Shown in pieces: positions 1 to 8,193 of a stretch of 47,065 nt of DNA. A model generated the notes under the pieces. The model was given only the letters and a program-made list of their open reading frames with translations. It was not told the DNA's origin and searched no databases. Positions within the stretch are counted from its first letter, which is position 1, and every line of letters starts with the position of its first letter. This DNA comes from a bacterium (GTDB lineage: Bacteria; Planctomycetota; Planctomycetia; Kolteriales; Kolteriaceae), in the NCBI GenBank assembly GCA_019748235.1, contig JAIEPU010000050.1, positions 1 through 47,065 of the forward strand. Reading direction: 5' to 3'. The translations under genes were made by a program, and so were the position numbers.

Positions 1-132
1 TTGATTCGCTCCTTTTCCACCTCCCGTTTGAATGAGCTCGTAGCCGAGGACGGTCTGACCAGGAGAAGGAAGATTCGATGTACGGAGAATGATGTCGGTA
101 TTACTGCTACCGAGAACGATGATCTTTGCCAT
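1..132 (-). CDS. rbsK: Ribokinase, N-terminal part (cut by left window edge)
   Basis: Reading the minus strand from an ATG at 132 gives 44 codons, open to the window edge. They begin MAKIIVLGSSNTDIILR and contain GGGKGANQ near residue 37. The G-S-x-N-x-D start and the GGKGANQ box are hallmarks of PfkB-family ribokinase: the Asp and Gly-rich segment bind the sugar and the Asn-Gln follows. Ribokinase phosphorylates D-ribose to ribose 5-phosphate in the cytoplasm. The start lies four bases after the stop of the exported protein at 137-847 on the same strand, so the two may be co-transcribed. No clear Shine-Dalgarno is visible. Only the N-terminus is seen, so another PfkB sugar kinase is possible, although the box is typical of ribokinase. 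Confidence 0.85.
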   Translation of the reverse strand, partial: MAKIIVLGSSNTDIILRTSNLPSPGQTVLGYELIQTGGGKGANQ

Positions 133-136
133 GAAA

Positions 137-847
137 TCAAGTCGATGAATTCGGAGTCGTTACCGGGGGCTCGGCCGGCGCGATGGGATCGGTCGGTTGG
201 TCTTTCGACTCCTTTTCGGCGGGAGGGGTCTGCTCCTGTTTCGATTCTTTTCCGGGTACCGGGGTTTCGTTCGATTTGGGTGCAGTGGAATCGGTGGCCG
301 GAACCTTGTCACTCTTATCGAATTCTTCCGACCATTTCGGTTTGTCGAGCTTCTTTGAGTCTTGGTCCGATGGCTTTTCCTGGCTCGAATTCTGAGGTGT
401 TGTCGTGGAGGTTGATTCCCGGATCGTATCCTTACGTCCGTTCTCAGAGACGGGACGGTCCATCACGAAATATTCGCGGATGATGACCTCGCCATGCGGC
501 GAAGCCACGGCGACCCTCGGAACTGAAGTCGAATTGTTTTGCGGTGGAAGAATCGGATCCATTTCGGAAGGCATGAAATAATATCGTTCCACCCGAACCG
601 GGGTGATCGTTGCCATCAGGAAGGGAGCGGGCGTCGAAGCGATTTCCGGCACCCCGTAATGACTCACTTTCGCGGACGTTGAAGGTTCTGAATTCTGAGC
701 GGGGATTGTCGGCACGGGAACGCCAGTCGGCACGATAACGATCGGAACAGGGTTCCATGCAGGCTGAGCGAGAAACACTTGCGAAAGAGCGGAATTCCCG
801 AAGCCGAGGACAAGTGCCAAAGAACTGGCAATCATTAAGGGGCGCAT
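137..847 (-). CDS. Exported hydrophilic protein of unknown function
   Basis: A 236-aa protein with a signal peptide (about residues 1-22, MRPLMIASSLALVLGFG then a small-residue cleavage region). A Pro/Val-rich segment with repeated P-V-P-type steps follows (about 28-50). The last 90 residues are a strongly charged, Lys/Glu/Asp/Pro/Ser/Thr-rich tail that is probably disordered. I recognise no catalytic motif or family. Its signal peptide resembles that of the next gene upstream (both start MRP-x-MI), so the two may share an export route or origin. It probably acts in the periplasm or cell wall. Its stop is four bases before the ribokinase start. The long plus-strand frames opposite it are shadows. 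Confidence 0.7.
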   Translation of the reverse strand: MRPLMIASSLALVLGFGNSALSQVFLAQPAWNPVPIVIVPTGVPVPTIPAQNSEPSTSAKVSHYGVPEIASTPAPFLMATITPVRVERYYFMPSEMDPILPPQNNSTSVPRVAVASPHGEVIIREYFVMDRPVSENGRKDTIRESTSTTTPQNSSQEKPSDQDSKKLDKPKWSEEFDKSDKVPATDSTAPKSNETPVPGKESKQEQTPPAEKESKDQPTDPIAPAEPPVTTPNSST

Positions 848-914
848 TCACAATCTCCGTACTTTCGCGAGTGATTCACTGAGAACATCGAACGTGCGAG
901 CAACGCGAAATCAC

Positions 915-1454
915 TTACCACGCATAGTAGAACGATGTCGACGGGACGTAATAACTCGTCGAAGGAACCACTGTGGGTGCCGTGTAGAAACTGGTGACTG
1001 GCGCGACGGTCGGAGCCGCATAGAAGCTTGTCGACGGCGCGACGACGGGAGCGGTGTAGAAACTCGTCGTCGGAACGACTGCCGGTGCCGTATAGAAGCT
1101 CATCGCGGGTACCGCGGCCGGTGCGGTGTAATAGCTGACGGAGGGAACTCCGGGAGCAGCATAGAAGCTCGTGACGGGGGCTGTGTAAAAGCTTGTGGTC
1201 GGAGCGGTATAGTAGCTCACTGCTGGAGCGGCTGCCGGTGCGGTGTAATAACTCACTGCCGGGGCGGTGTAATAGCTGACTGCCGGGGCGGCCCCAACGG
1301 TCGGAGCAGTGTAATAGCTGACAGCGGGAGCAACGGTCGGCACGACCGCTGGTGTATAAAACGCGAATCCGGCCGGCGCGGTCCATCCGGCATCAGCATG
1401 ACTAACAACGAGACACAAACCAGCGACGGCTGCGAAAATCATTGAGGGACGCAT
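915..1454 (-). CDS. Secreted tandem-repeat protein with S-Y/F-Y-T-A-P units
   Basis: A 179-aa protein. The start is placed at the ATG at 1454, because AAGGAG lies just upstream and a signal peptide (MRPSMIFAAVAGLCLVVSHADA) follows directly; the open frame extends further upstream without support. After the signal peptide almost the whole protein is repeats: 11 copies of S-[YF]-Y-[TA]-A-P spaced by Ala/Val/Pro/Thr-rich linkers of 2 to 8 residues, then two degenerate copies at the C-terminus (SYYVP and SFYYAW). It has no Cys and almost no charged residues. The composition suggests an extracellular structural, adhesive or cell-wall protein; that is inference. I do not recognise a named family. 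The repeat is also visible in the DNA, so copy number may vary between strains. Confidence 0.8.
   Translation of the reverse strand: MRPSMIFAAVAGLCLVVSHADAGWTAPAGFAFYTPAVVPTVAPAVSYYTAPTVGAAPAVSYYTAPAVSYYTAPAAAPAVSYYTAPTTSFYTAPVTSFYAAPGVPSVSYYTAPAAVPAMSFYTAPAVVPTTSFYTAPVVAPSTSFYAAPTVAPVTSFYTAPTVVPSTSYYVPSTSFYYAW
918..1340 (-). repeat. Degenerate tandem coding repeat
   Basis: Inside the repeat protein the DNA repeats a unit of roughly 18-36 bases containing variants of gtgtaatagctgac / gtgtagaaactcgt on the plus strand, each encoding S-[YF]-Y-[TA]-A-P on the minus strand. Unit lengths stay multiples of three. Neighbouring units are more alike than distant ones (four SYYTAP copies cluster toward the N-terminus), which fits local duplication. 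Confidence 0.75.
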
Positions 1455-1773
1455 GATGTGAACTCCTTGTTGCATGGGGTCTGAACGCCGCACGGGGAAG
1501 ATCCAGCTTGGCCGAATCTTCGTTATGATCCGCACAATCGTTACAGTCCCTACCCTGAAGCTAGCGGCCACATAGCCAATGTCAAGCAATCAGAATGCCA
1601 GTCGGTGAACCTCTCCCTCTTATCCCCTATCAAATGTGCTACAGAACCCCGATCTTTCCTGTTTTGACGCAGTTTTGAATCGAAGGTTGGGGCGAGCAAT
1701 CCTCCGCAAAATGAAATGACCAGCCTCGACCGAACGAGGCTGGTCATCTTTTGATCGGTGAGGTTTCGCCTGT
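1455..1773. other. Intergenic region with terminator, no gene seen
   Basis: This stretch separates the 3' end of the PhoPQ-related gene from the repeat-protein gene, both on the minus strand. It holds the terminator hairpin at 1716-1747 and, nearest 1454, the ribosome binding site of the repeat protein. The short minus-strand frames here (around 1550-1880) have atypical composition and no start support. Confidence 0.5.
1716..1747 (-). terminator. Rho-independent-type terminator
   Basis: A perfect 13-bp inverted repeat (1716-1728 with 1735-1747) around a 6-base loop. Read on the minus strand it lies 27 bases past the stop of the PhoPQ-related gene and is followed by a T-rich run (ATTTCATTTT). 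The plus strand also carries a short T stretch after it. Confidence 0.75.
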
Positions 1774-3111
1774 TTACTTCTTCTCGGCTTCCTTTGAAGG
1801 AAGGATATGCACGTTGGTGCAGAAGTAGGCAGGCTTGCCGTCGATGAGATACTTGGCTTCGCAATAGGCAGCCGCGAATCCACTCTCGGGACGAGGCAGC
1901 TCGTACACGAAGCTATCCCCCTCGGCTTTCATCGGAGCATGATCCCATTTCGAACCCCGGAAATCGCGAGTCTTCGAGGAGGCGATCCAAGCGCGGGTCG
2001 AAGCGGGAACGACATTCGACTTGACGGAGAGAGCAACGCCCGAATCCTTTTCGTTGATCGCCCAATCGAGCTGTGGAAGGGTGATTTGACCCGCCGCAGC
2101 TTTCGCGAATGCCACCACGGTGGGGAGCAAACGGATAATCCCCTCCGGATTGAGCCCATGACCGCCGTTGGGGGCATAGAAGATGTATTTGGGACCTTCG
2201 AGATCCTTCCAGTAAAGATTCAGCGAATCAAGCGTCCAATAGGGATCGTTCGTTCCATTGATGATGAGCTTCGGCAGGGTGAGCGACTTACGATAGGAGT
2301 AAGGGTCGACCATCTTGTTGAGAGTCTTTCCGGTCTCGGTCGCAGAAGCTCCTTGGATTCCCTTGTCCGTGTAGTCTTTAATCTGCTCGGAGTATTCGCC
2401 GTAGCTCTCGAGTTGGTGCTTCATCTGGGCGTCCATGTTCAGCGTGTCGATGACGATCGGCATGATCGACTTAACGCGCGGATCACCCGAGGCAGCCGTG
2501 AGCCAAGTGGTCCAGCCACGCTTTGACGCTCCGAATACCGAGAATCCCTCGATGGGGATGTCCCATGTCTTCTTCGAATACTCCTGCGACGCATCCATCG
2601 CTCGAATCGCGGCCTTCACCATCGGGAAGAGGAGAGGCCACGTTGGATCCTTGGTCTCGAGATACTTGACGAAGGTCATCGAGATGATTTGGTCCTCGAC
2701 CAGCCCGCCGAAAATGGGTTGAAACGGAACATGTGAGATCGCAACGACCGGCATTCCCGCTTGGCGGGCGACGGCGACTGCTTCCTGAGGTAGCTCGGTG
2801 ATTTTGTTCTTGTCCGCTGCGGGCTTGTCAAAGTCTTCCTTCCAACCCCCTCCGGTGATGAAGAGAAGAGCATGGTCCGGAACAGTAATCTTTTCCGGCT
2901 TGAAGATGTAAACGAAATGCTTCCACTCGATATCCTTCCACGTTTGAGAGGTCATCTTGAGTTGGACAATCTCAACGCCGTTATTCTTCTCTGTCGCGCG
3001 GACTTCATACTTGAAGCTCGAATCCGGAGTCGCGACGTAACTTTTGAGCGCCGAGGTTGGTTCGAGTCCGATGAGTGAAATCAATGATGCCAGAAACAGA
3101 TTCAAGGCCAT
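1774..3111 (-). CDS. Secreted PhoPQ-activated pathogenicity-related family protein
   Basis: A 445-aa protein with an N-terminal signal peptide (about residues 1-22). It matches the PhoPQ-related alpha/beta-hydrolase-like family (PqaA type): FITGGGW at 84-90, a nucleophile-elbow-like G-A-S-K-R-G at 194-199 with Ser196, a later N-G-T-N-D-P acid region and an N-G-G-H-G-L histidine region. The order Ser, Asp, His fits a catalytic triad. The family's substrate is not established; despite the name, these proteins are common in planctomycetes with no link to virulence. It is transcribed alone, ends in a strong terminator and is divergent from the GT-C/TPR gene. It most likely acts as a periplasmic or secreted hydrolase or binding protein. 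Confidence 0.88.
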   Translation of the reverse strand: MALNLFLASLISLIGLEPTSALKSYVATPDSSFKYEVRATEKNNGVEIVQLKMTSQTWKDIEWKHFVYIFKPEKITVPDHALLFITGGGWKEDFDKPAADKNKITELPQEAVAVARQAGMPVVAISHVPFQPIFGGLVEDQIISMTFVKYLETKDPTWPLLFPMVKAAIRAMDASQEYSKKTWDIPIEGFSVFGASKRGWTTWLTAASGDPRVKSIMPIVIDTLNMDAQMKHQLESYGEYSEQIKDYTDKGIQGASATETGKTLNKMVDPYSYRKSLTLPKLIINGTNDPYWTLDSLNLYWKDLEGPKYIFYAPNGGHGLNPEGIIRLLPTVVAFAKAAAGQITLPQLDWAINEKDSGVALSVKSNVVPASTRAWIASSKTRDFRGSKWDHAPMKAEGDSFVYELPRPESGFAAAYCEAKYLIDGKPAYFCTNVHILPSKEAEKK

Positions 3112-3559
3112 CCCTCCTGGGTTGAATGGTTAAGATCGCGTGGGGCGATGGCGGTGGTTCCCCGGCCGACGCGCAATGACTGGAAGAGCGGGCTCCGCCG
3201 AGGATTACTCGTCGCGCGGAGCCCGGGTGTCAGAATATCGTCGTAAAGTGCTGCGGGATTGGCAACCCTTGGATGTTATTTGGAGGCGACGGCTTAAGGA
3301 TCCCTTCGGATGGCCGAGGAGAGTTGGTCCTGAAGCCAGCCCATGCCGGCAGGAAAAGTGATAATTTCAAATCGAGACGGAATCACGGTTTAGAATAGAA
3401 CGCGAATCGGCATTCGCTCGATCGGGAAACGTAATTCGATGAAGTTACTCCTAAATACGAACGATCCATGAATCGAAATCGATCTTTTCGTAGACTACGC
3501 TCAGTACGCGCATTTCATTCGTGATTCATTCTCTTGTCTTGTCGCAGAGAGTTTGCTCC
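3112..3559. other. Divergent intergenic region with inverted repeat
   Basis: This is the promoter region for two divergent genes. It contains a 10-bp perfect inverted repeat, 3189-3198 with 3216-3225 (arms CGGGCTCCGC and GCGGAGCCCG, 17-base spacer), and an AT-richer stretch at about 3360-3540 toward the plus-strand gene. I found no supported gene here; the small plus frame at 3140-3361 has no start signal or recognisable product. Confidence 0.5.
3189..3225. repeat. Inverted repeat in divergent promoter region
   Basis: Ten-base arms at 3189-3198 and 3216-3225 pair perfectly. It sits between two divergent genes, so it is not at a transcript end. It could be an operator, an attenuator in the leader of the minus-strand gene, or a dispersed palindrome. 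Confidence 0.45.
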
Positions 3560-5695
3560 ATGTCGCAGGCTGGTCCACGTTCTGCTTCGGGTTCGACTCC
3601 ACGGGCACCCAAGTCACCCCCTCCACGACCGGCGGGGCCACCAAAGGCGGCGGCGGTTCCGAAAAAGCCGACCGTTCCCTTGCGGCAACAATTTGCCCGT
3701 TGGGAAATGCCAATTTTGGCGGTCCTGCTCGTGGTGCTCATCGTCATCGGTTACATCAGCATTGTCGGACAGCAGCTCACGACGTGGGGAGATGACCAAT
3801 ACATTTCGATGAATCGTCAAGTCCTGAAGGGGATTTCGGCGGATGGTATTTCCTGGGCATTCACGACCACCGATCAGGCCAACTATCATCCGCTCACTTG
3901 GATTTCGCTGATGGTCGATCAGCAAATTCATGGCCAGCGCCAATGGGGTTTTAAACTCACCAATGTCCTCTTGCATGTGTTCAATAGTGTCTTGCTCTAT
4001 CTCGCGATTTTCAGGCTGAGTTCCAGGACTTGGTTGAGTTTCTTTGTTGCGGCACTCTTTGCCATTCATCCCATTCATGTCGAAAGTGTGGCTTGGGCGA
4101 GCGGAAGAAAAGACGTGCTTGGAACATTCTTCGTGTTCCTGTCATTGCATGGCTACATTCAGTTCGCTCGAACGAAGAATATCGCTGCTTACATCGGTAT
4201 GATCGTCGCCTACGCGCTCTCTCTTCTTTCGAATCAAAACTTTGTCACGTTCCCATTCGTTCTCTTACTGCTCGACTATTGGCCGACAAATCGACTCGAG
4301 GCCGGCGAAGGAACATCGCTCTTTCGCAAGACTTCACTGGTTGGTGCAATTCTGGAAAAAATTCCATTATTCATTCTGTCAATCCTCTCGGCCGTGATGA
4401 CCATCATGATCGTCTCTGCATTACCCGCTTATGAAACGATCGAGTTTTCGATTCCCGCTCGACTGGGGAACGGGGTCGTTGGATATGCGGTCTACTTGCG
4501 AAAGACGATCGCGCCGTTCGATCTCGCCTTCTTCTATCCCTTCCCGAAGGGGGGCCATGCGATGATCGAGGTCATCGTTTGCAGTGTCGTCGTACTGGCG
4601 ATCACGGTAGGAGCGATTGCCGCTCGAAAGCGGGCGCCGTTCGTTTTCGTCGGTTGGTTCTGGTATGTGATTTCGCTGATTCCAGTAATTGGATTCCTTC
4701 AGGTTGGCCACCAAGCGTATGCCGACCATTTCACGTATTTTCCGTTGATCGGAATCTTCATTATCCTCACTTGGGGGGTGTCGTGGCTCGCCGAAAAGCG
4801 AGTCCAGGAACGACCCGCTATTGTCGGTATGGGTTTCATCGCGGTGCTTGCCTGCTTGGGTCTTACCGTGTGGCAGGTGATGCTCTGGAAGAACACCGAA
4901 TCCATCGCGCGTCATGCGTTGGATTTGAATGAAGAGAATGCTGTCGCTCGGATTCAATTGAGCGGGGCCTTCGGCGCTCGCGGCGACTTCGATAGCGCGA
5001 AAGAGAATCTGATCAAAGCGGTTGCCATTGAACCGAACAACATTAGCGGTCTACTGAAACTTGCTCACTTGCTCTTGATGGAAGGGGATATTCCACAGGC
5101 GAAGGAATTATTCACAAAGGCGGGACAGGTCGATCCGAGCAACGAGTCGGTTGAACGAGCCCGCGCCATGTTCGCTCTCGGCGAGGGGAAAGTCGATGAG
5201 GGAATCGAGCACCTTTCCAAGGTCCTTGAAAAGAATCCTCGCAGCGGGCCCGACATGTTGGCCGCCGGAATCGCCTACGCCCGCAAGGAAAAGTACGAAG
5301 AGGCGAAGAAGTATCTCACTCCGCTTGCCGATGCAAAGAATGAAGAAGCGAAGCGAGCTCTCGAACTCGTCGCCCGATTAGAAAAGGCTGACCCGGCAGC
5401 TCGGGATCGCTTCCGCCGCCAATTCTTTTGGCCTCCCGGCGTCGATGGTTCACGTATTTTGGCGGAACAGGCCGCTTCGCTTTGGCGACGTAATCGAATC
5501 AGTCTGGAAATGGCCGAAAAGTACCTCGCCAAGTCCGTCGAGCTTTGGCCCGCCAACATCGACGCCCTTTACAATCTGGCGGTCGTCGAGGTGAAACTCA
5601 ACAAACGGCAAGCCGCTGCCGATCGCGTGCAACGAATTTTGCAGCTCGATCCCAGAAACAAGCGGGCTCTCGATCTGCTGAAGCCCGCATCGTGA
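3560..5695 (+). CDS. GT-C-type membrane glycosyltransferase-like protein with C-terminal TPRs
   Basis: A 711-aa protein read from the ATG at 3560; the frame opens 13 codons earlier but without a better start. It has a Pro/Ala-rich cytoplasmic N-terminus (1-45), a first membrane segment (about 50-69), then the loop W-G-D-D-Q-Y-I with Asp78-Asp79. The H-P-L-T-W and H-P-I-H-V-E-S-V-A-W-A-S-G-R-K-D-V-L-G motifs and several more membrane segments follow to about residue 450. The acidic pair in the first extracytoplasmic loop is the usual metal/lipid-phosphate site of GT-C glycosyltransferases, and these motifs are shared with the TMTC/PMT-like group. The rest (about 455-711) is tetratricopeptide repeats. 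Likely role: transfer of sugar from a lipid carrier to protein outside the membrane, with the TPRs binding partners. Substrate unknown. Confidence 0.82.
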   Translation: MSQAGPRSASGSTPRAPKSPPPRPAGPPKAAAVPKKPTVPLRQQFARWEMPILAVLLVVLIVIGYISIVGQQLTTWGDDQYISMNRQVLKGISADGISWAFTTTDQANYHPLTWISLMVDQQIHGQRQWGFKLTNVLLHVFNSVLLYLAIFRLSSRTWLSFFVAALFAIHPIHVESVAWASGRKDVLGTFFVFLSLHGYIQFARTKNIAAYIGMIVAYALSLLSNQNFVTFPFVLLLLDYWPTNRLEAGEGTSLFRKTSLVGAILEKIPLFILSILSAVMTIMIVSALPAYETIEFSIPARLGNGVVGYAVYLRKTIAPFDLAFFYPFPKGGHAMIEVIVCSVVVLAITVGAIAARKRAPFVFVGWFWYVISLIPVIGFLQVGHQAYADHFTYFPLIGIFIILTWGVSWLAEKRVQERPAIVGMGFIAVLACLGLTVWQVMLWKNTESIARHALDLNEENAVARIQLSGAFGARGDFDSAKENLIKAVAIEPNNISGLLKLAHLLLMEGDIPQAKELFTKAGQVDPSNESVERARAMFALGEGKVDEGIEHLSKVLEKNPRSGPDMLAAGIAYARKEKYEEAKKYLTPLADAKNEEAKRALELVARLEKADPAARDRFRRQFFWPPGVDGSRILAEQAASLWRRNRISLEMAEKYLAKSVELWPANIDALYNLAVVEVKLNKRQAAADRVQRILQLDPRNKRALDLLKPAS

Positions 5696-5760
5696 TTTGG
5701 CTCGTTTGAAGTCTCTTCAAAAGAATGCCTTTCCATTCACTGGAAGAACGCTTCATCCGC

Positions 5761-5806
5761 AACGGACGGCCTTGAATCAAATGTCCTCGGCGCGTCCGTT
5801 TTTTGT
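5761..5806. terminator. Possible bidirectional terminator between convergent genes
   Basis: AACGGACG at 5761-5768 pairs with CGTCCGTT at 5793-5800, followed on the plus strand by more T residues. It lies between the stops of the plus-strand TPR gene (5695) and the minus-strand membrane protein (5824). The spacer is long (24 bases), so confidence is limited. Confidence 0.45.
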
Positions 5807-5823
5807 TGGAGATCTCACCAGTG

Positions 5824-7926
5824 TTAGCGATGGGGTACGCCGCGAAGGTTCGGCTTGGTACGCCAGTTCGCCTTGTCTCCAAAGCGAATGTCCCGGTTCG
5901 CATGGCCCGCTGGTTTGTATTCTCCGTTCGCGTCCGTGTACACGTACTCGATGTTCATTCTCTCCCCATAGGGAACGAAACCGGCCAAAAGTCCGGCGGC
6001 AACGATCGAGCCGAGTATCCATGCCCACCATCGTGGCTTGTCACGAATCGATGTCTCATCGGCCGGTCGGCTGACCAACAGAAGCAATACCGTCACGATC
6101 ACCGCATTCACCGTGATCGTTCCCTCGGTGAGTAGACGTGACTCGTGAAACGAGACGAGAGCCTTTGTGAAATTACCGATGACGAAAACCCAAAGAATGA
6201 GGAAGAAAAGTAGCTCTCCCCGTCCGACCCACGTCTCTGGAATGATCGCGATCTTTCGCCGTTTCTGCACGATCGCCAAGAGAAGAATGCCCGCCGCCGC
6301 GATGCCGAAAAGGAGCGTGAACCAGGCCCAAGCCGACATGTTGATTCCTTGGAAGAGCGGGGCTTTCATCATGCTCGGAACGGCTTGCGGGGCTGCATTC
6401 GGAGAAGTGTGATGCGTGACTCGGAGCCAATCGTTCAAGTTCTTAATGAGGTTGATGTACGCTAGAATCGGTAAGGCGAAAAAGAAACAGAAGACTTCTG
6501 CCCAACGTCGTCGCGGCTCTTCTGAAGTAAGAGCTGGCACACGTGTCACCAGAATGGCGAGGGCGACCGCCACGCCGATGCCATTGATGAAGCCATATGT
6601 CTGTTCCAAGAAGCTGTGCCAATTCGCGTGTTGAAAGTGGGCCCAGGCCTGCTGAGTCTCTGGATCGGAAACCAAGTTGGGATTGCCAAGCGATACCAAA
6701 AGTAGTTTGATCCACGCGCTGCCGGAAAAGCCGAGACCACCAATTGTTCCACAGACGATCGATGCGATGAGCGGCGCCCAAAGCTTTTCACGGATGAAGT
6801 ACACCCATCCTCCGAGGAGCATGCCGGTGATCCCCGCCCAGGAGTCTCCTCGGGGCGGTGTCATATGAAGGTTCCCCAGGACGGAGAGTCCGAGAAATCC
6901 GACGAAGTAACCGACGGCCATGTGCAGGTAGAGAGACGAACCATAAGCAAATCGACCGAATATGCCGAAATAGAGCAGAGTGCCGGCAATCAAGCCGACC
7001 AACCAACCGACGTGACTTTCCATGTAAGGAAGGAAGTTCGGCCAATTGGTGGCGAGCTGCTCGGCGGGGTATTTCGAGGTATCCCCCTGAATGTGCACGA
7101 TCGCGCTCGTGACTTGATCGGAGTAGCCGAGCGCGTGGATGCCGTACTGCACGCCGACACCAATCCCAGCTCCGATTCCCGCCAAGAGAAGAAGCCATGG
7201 CCAACCCTTGAATCGCCGCTCGACTAAGTCAAAAACGAGAATGCCCGCGAGCATCAGAGCCGCCACAAACCAGTCGGAATCGAGCCAATAAAAGATGTCC
7301 TCGTGACGACCCATCTGAGTCGTTTCCATCCCTGCGGCCGCGGCCTCCTCAACGACAGGTGCCGTCCCTGTCTCTCCCGTCGTCAACGAGTGCCAGGTTT
7401 TCGTAACCGATTCCGCAATGACTGCTGGTTGGATGATTTCGTAGTCAAGGAGAAACAGGACGACCCAGATTCCAAAGAGGGGAAGAAAGGAGAAGACGAG
7501 ATCAGTCAGCTTCTTTTGTTCGAGTGACGCAGGAAGGGCCGTGCTCGCGCCGCCGACAGCCGCCCAGAGAAAGCCCAAGGCAAAGAGGCAATAAAAGCCG
7601 TAGAGCGGAGTGTCGTGGAGGAATTCATAAGCGTGTTCCGGCTCGAAGTAAGCCGAGTGGGTATAGCTGATGACCTGCATGTAACTCATCGAACCGCCGA
7701 ACGCCCAACCCACCGCGCCGAAAAATGCGAAATAGGCAATTCGGCGTCGCCAGTCTTCTCGGCCCGAAAGGACACAAGCGGCAATGGCCGCGAGCGCCCC
7801 CGGTAACATCGCTCCCGTTTCGTGTCCGTAGTTCCCACGTATGCCCCAGCCGATGCTAAGAGCGATCGCGATGATCAAGATGTTGACGGGATGCAGTAGA
7901 GGATTGATCGCGCCGAGAAGTCGCAT
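5824..7926 (-). CDS. Large polytopic membrane protein of unknown function
   Basis: A 700-aa protein. It starts MRLLGAINPLLHPVNILIIAIALSIGWGIRGNYGHETGAMLPGALA (shown only as the visible N-terminus; the first membrane helix starts near residue 12). I count at least 12 hydrophobic segments, with short soluble loops (for example about 180-210, a Glu/Ala-rich loop, and 275-300) and a hydrophilic C-terminal tail of about 45 residues rich in Asn, Arg and Tyr. The G-I-R-G-N-Y-G-H-E-T-G segment near the first helix is striking and probably functional, but I cannot name the family. No ATPase, transporter or transferase motif is recognisable. It stands alone between a convergent gene and an alpha/beta-hydrolase gene on the same strand. 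A transporter-like or membrane-enzyme role is open. Confidence 0.75.
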   Translation of the reverse strand: MRLLGAINPLLHPVNILIIAIALSIGWGIRGNYGHETGAMLPGALAAIAACVLSGREDWRRRIAYFAFFGAVGWAFGGSMSYMQVISYTHSAYFEPEHAYEFLHDTPLYGFYCLFALGFLWAAVGGASTALPASLEQKKLTDLVFSFLPLFGIWVVLFLLDYEIIQPAVIAESVTKTWHSLTTGETGTAPVVEEAAAAGMETTQMGRHEDIFYWLDSDWFVAALMLAGILVFDLVERRFKGWPWLLLLAGIGAGIGVGVQYGIHALGYSDQVTSAIVHIQGDTSKYPAEQLATNWPNFLPYMESHVGWLVGLIAGTLLYFGIFGRFAYGSSLYLHMAVGYFVGFLGLSVLGNLHMTPPRGDSWAGITGMLLGGWVYFIREKLWAPLIASIVCGTIGGLGFSGSAWIKLLLVSLGNPNLVSDPETQQAWAHFQHANWHSFLEQTYGFINGIGVAVALAILVTRVPALTSEEPRRRWAEVFCFFFALPILAYINLIKNLNDWLRVTHHTSPNAAPQAVPSMMKAPLFQGINMSAWAWFTLLFGIAAAGILLLAIVQKRRKIAIIPETWVGRGELLFFLILWVFVIGNFTKALVSFHESRLLTEGTITVNAVIVTVLLLLVSRPADETSIRDKPRWWAWILGSIVAAGLLAGFVPYGERMNIEYVYTDANGEYKPAGHANRDIRFGDKANWRTKPNLRGVPHR

Positions 7927-8193
7927 GCGGATTCCTTCCGTGCCATCGAGTCGTTCGTCCGAGAGGACGGGGACGTCTCATTTGTTCGCCATGTTGTACC
8001 CGATGGAGACGCGGAGAGGGAATGAACAATCATCCATTTTCAAGGCCACGGGATGATCTGAGCGAGATGAAACGACGACGAGCGGTACAAAAGCCCCGCG
8101 CATGTGTCGACGTCAGCGCCCGAAATTCCCGGAGAAGGAACTCAGCGGGCGCGTCGCTCGCATGGGCCGATGGTGGACTTTTCAAGTGCCATC

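Noticed and set aside
1-483. 160-aa plus-strand frame at the left edge
   Set aside because: It overlaps the ribokinase N-terminus and the exported protein on the other strand and has an atypical composition with no domain.
918-1340. Possible CRISPR array in the repetitive DNA
   Set aside because: Unit lengths vary in multiples of three, the units stay open in the coding frame and encode S-[YF]-Y-[TA]-A-P; there are no unique spacers of uniform length and no cas genes nearby.
3140-3361. 73-aa plus frame in the divergent region
   Set aside because: No ribosome binding site, very Arg/Trp-rich, and it spans the inverted repeat at 3189-3225.
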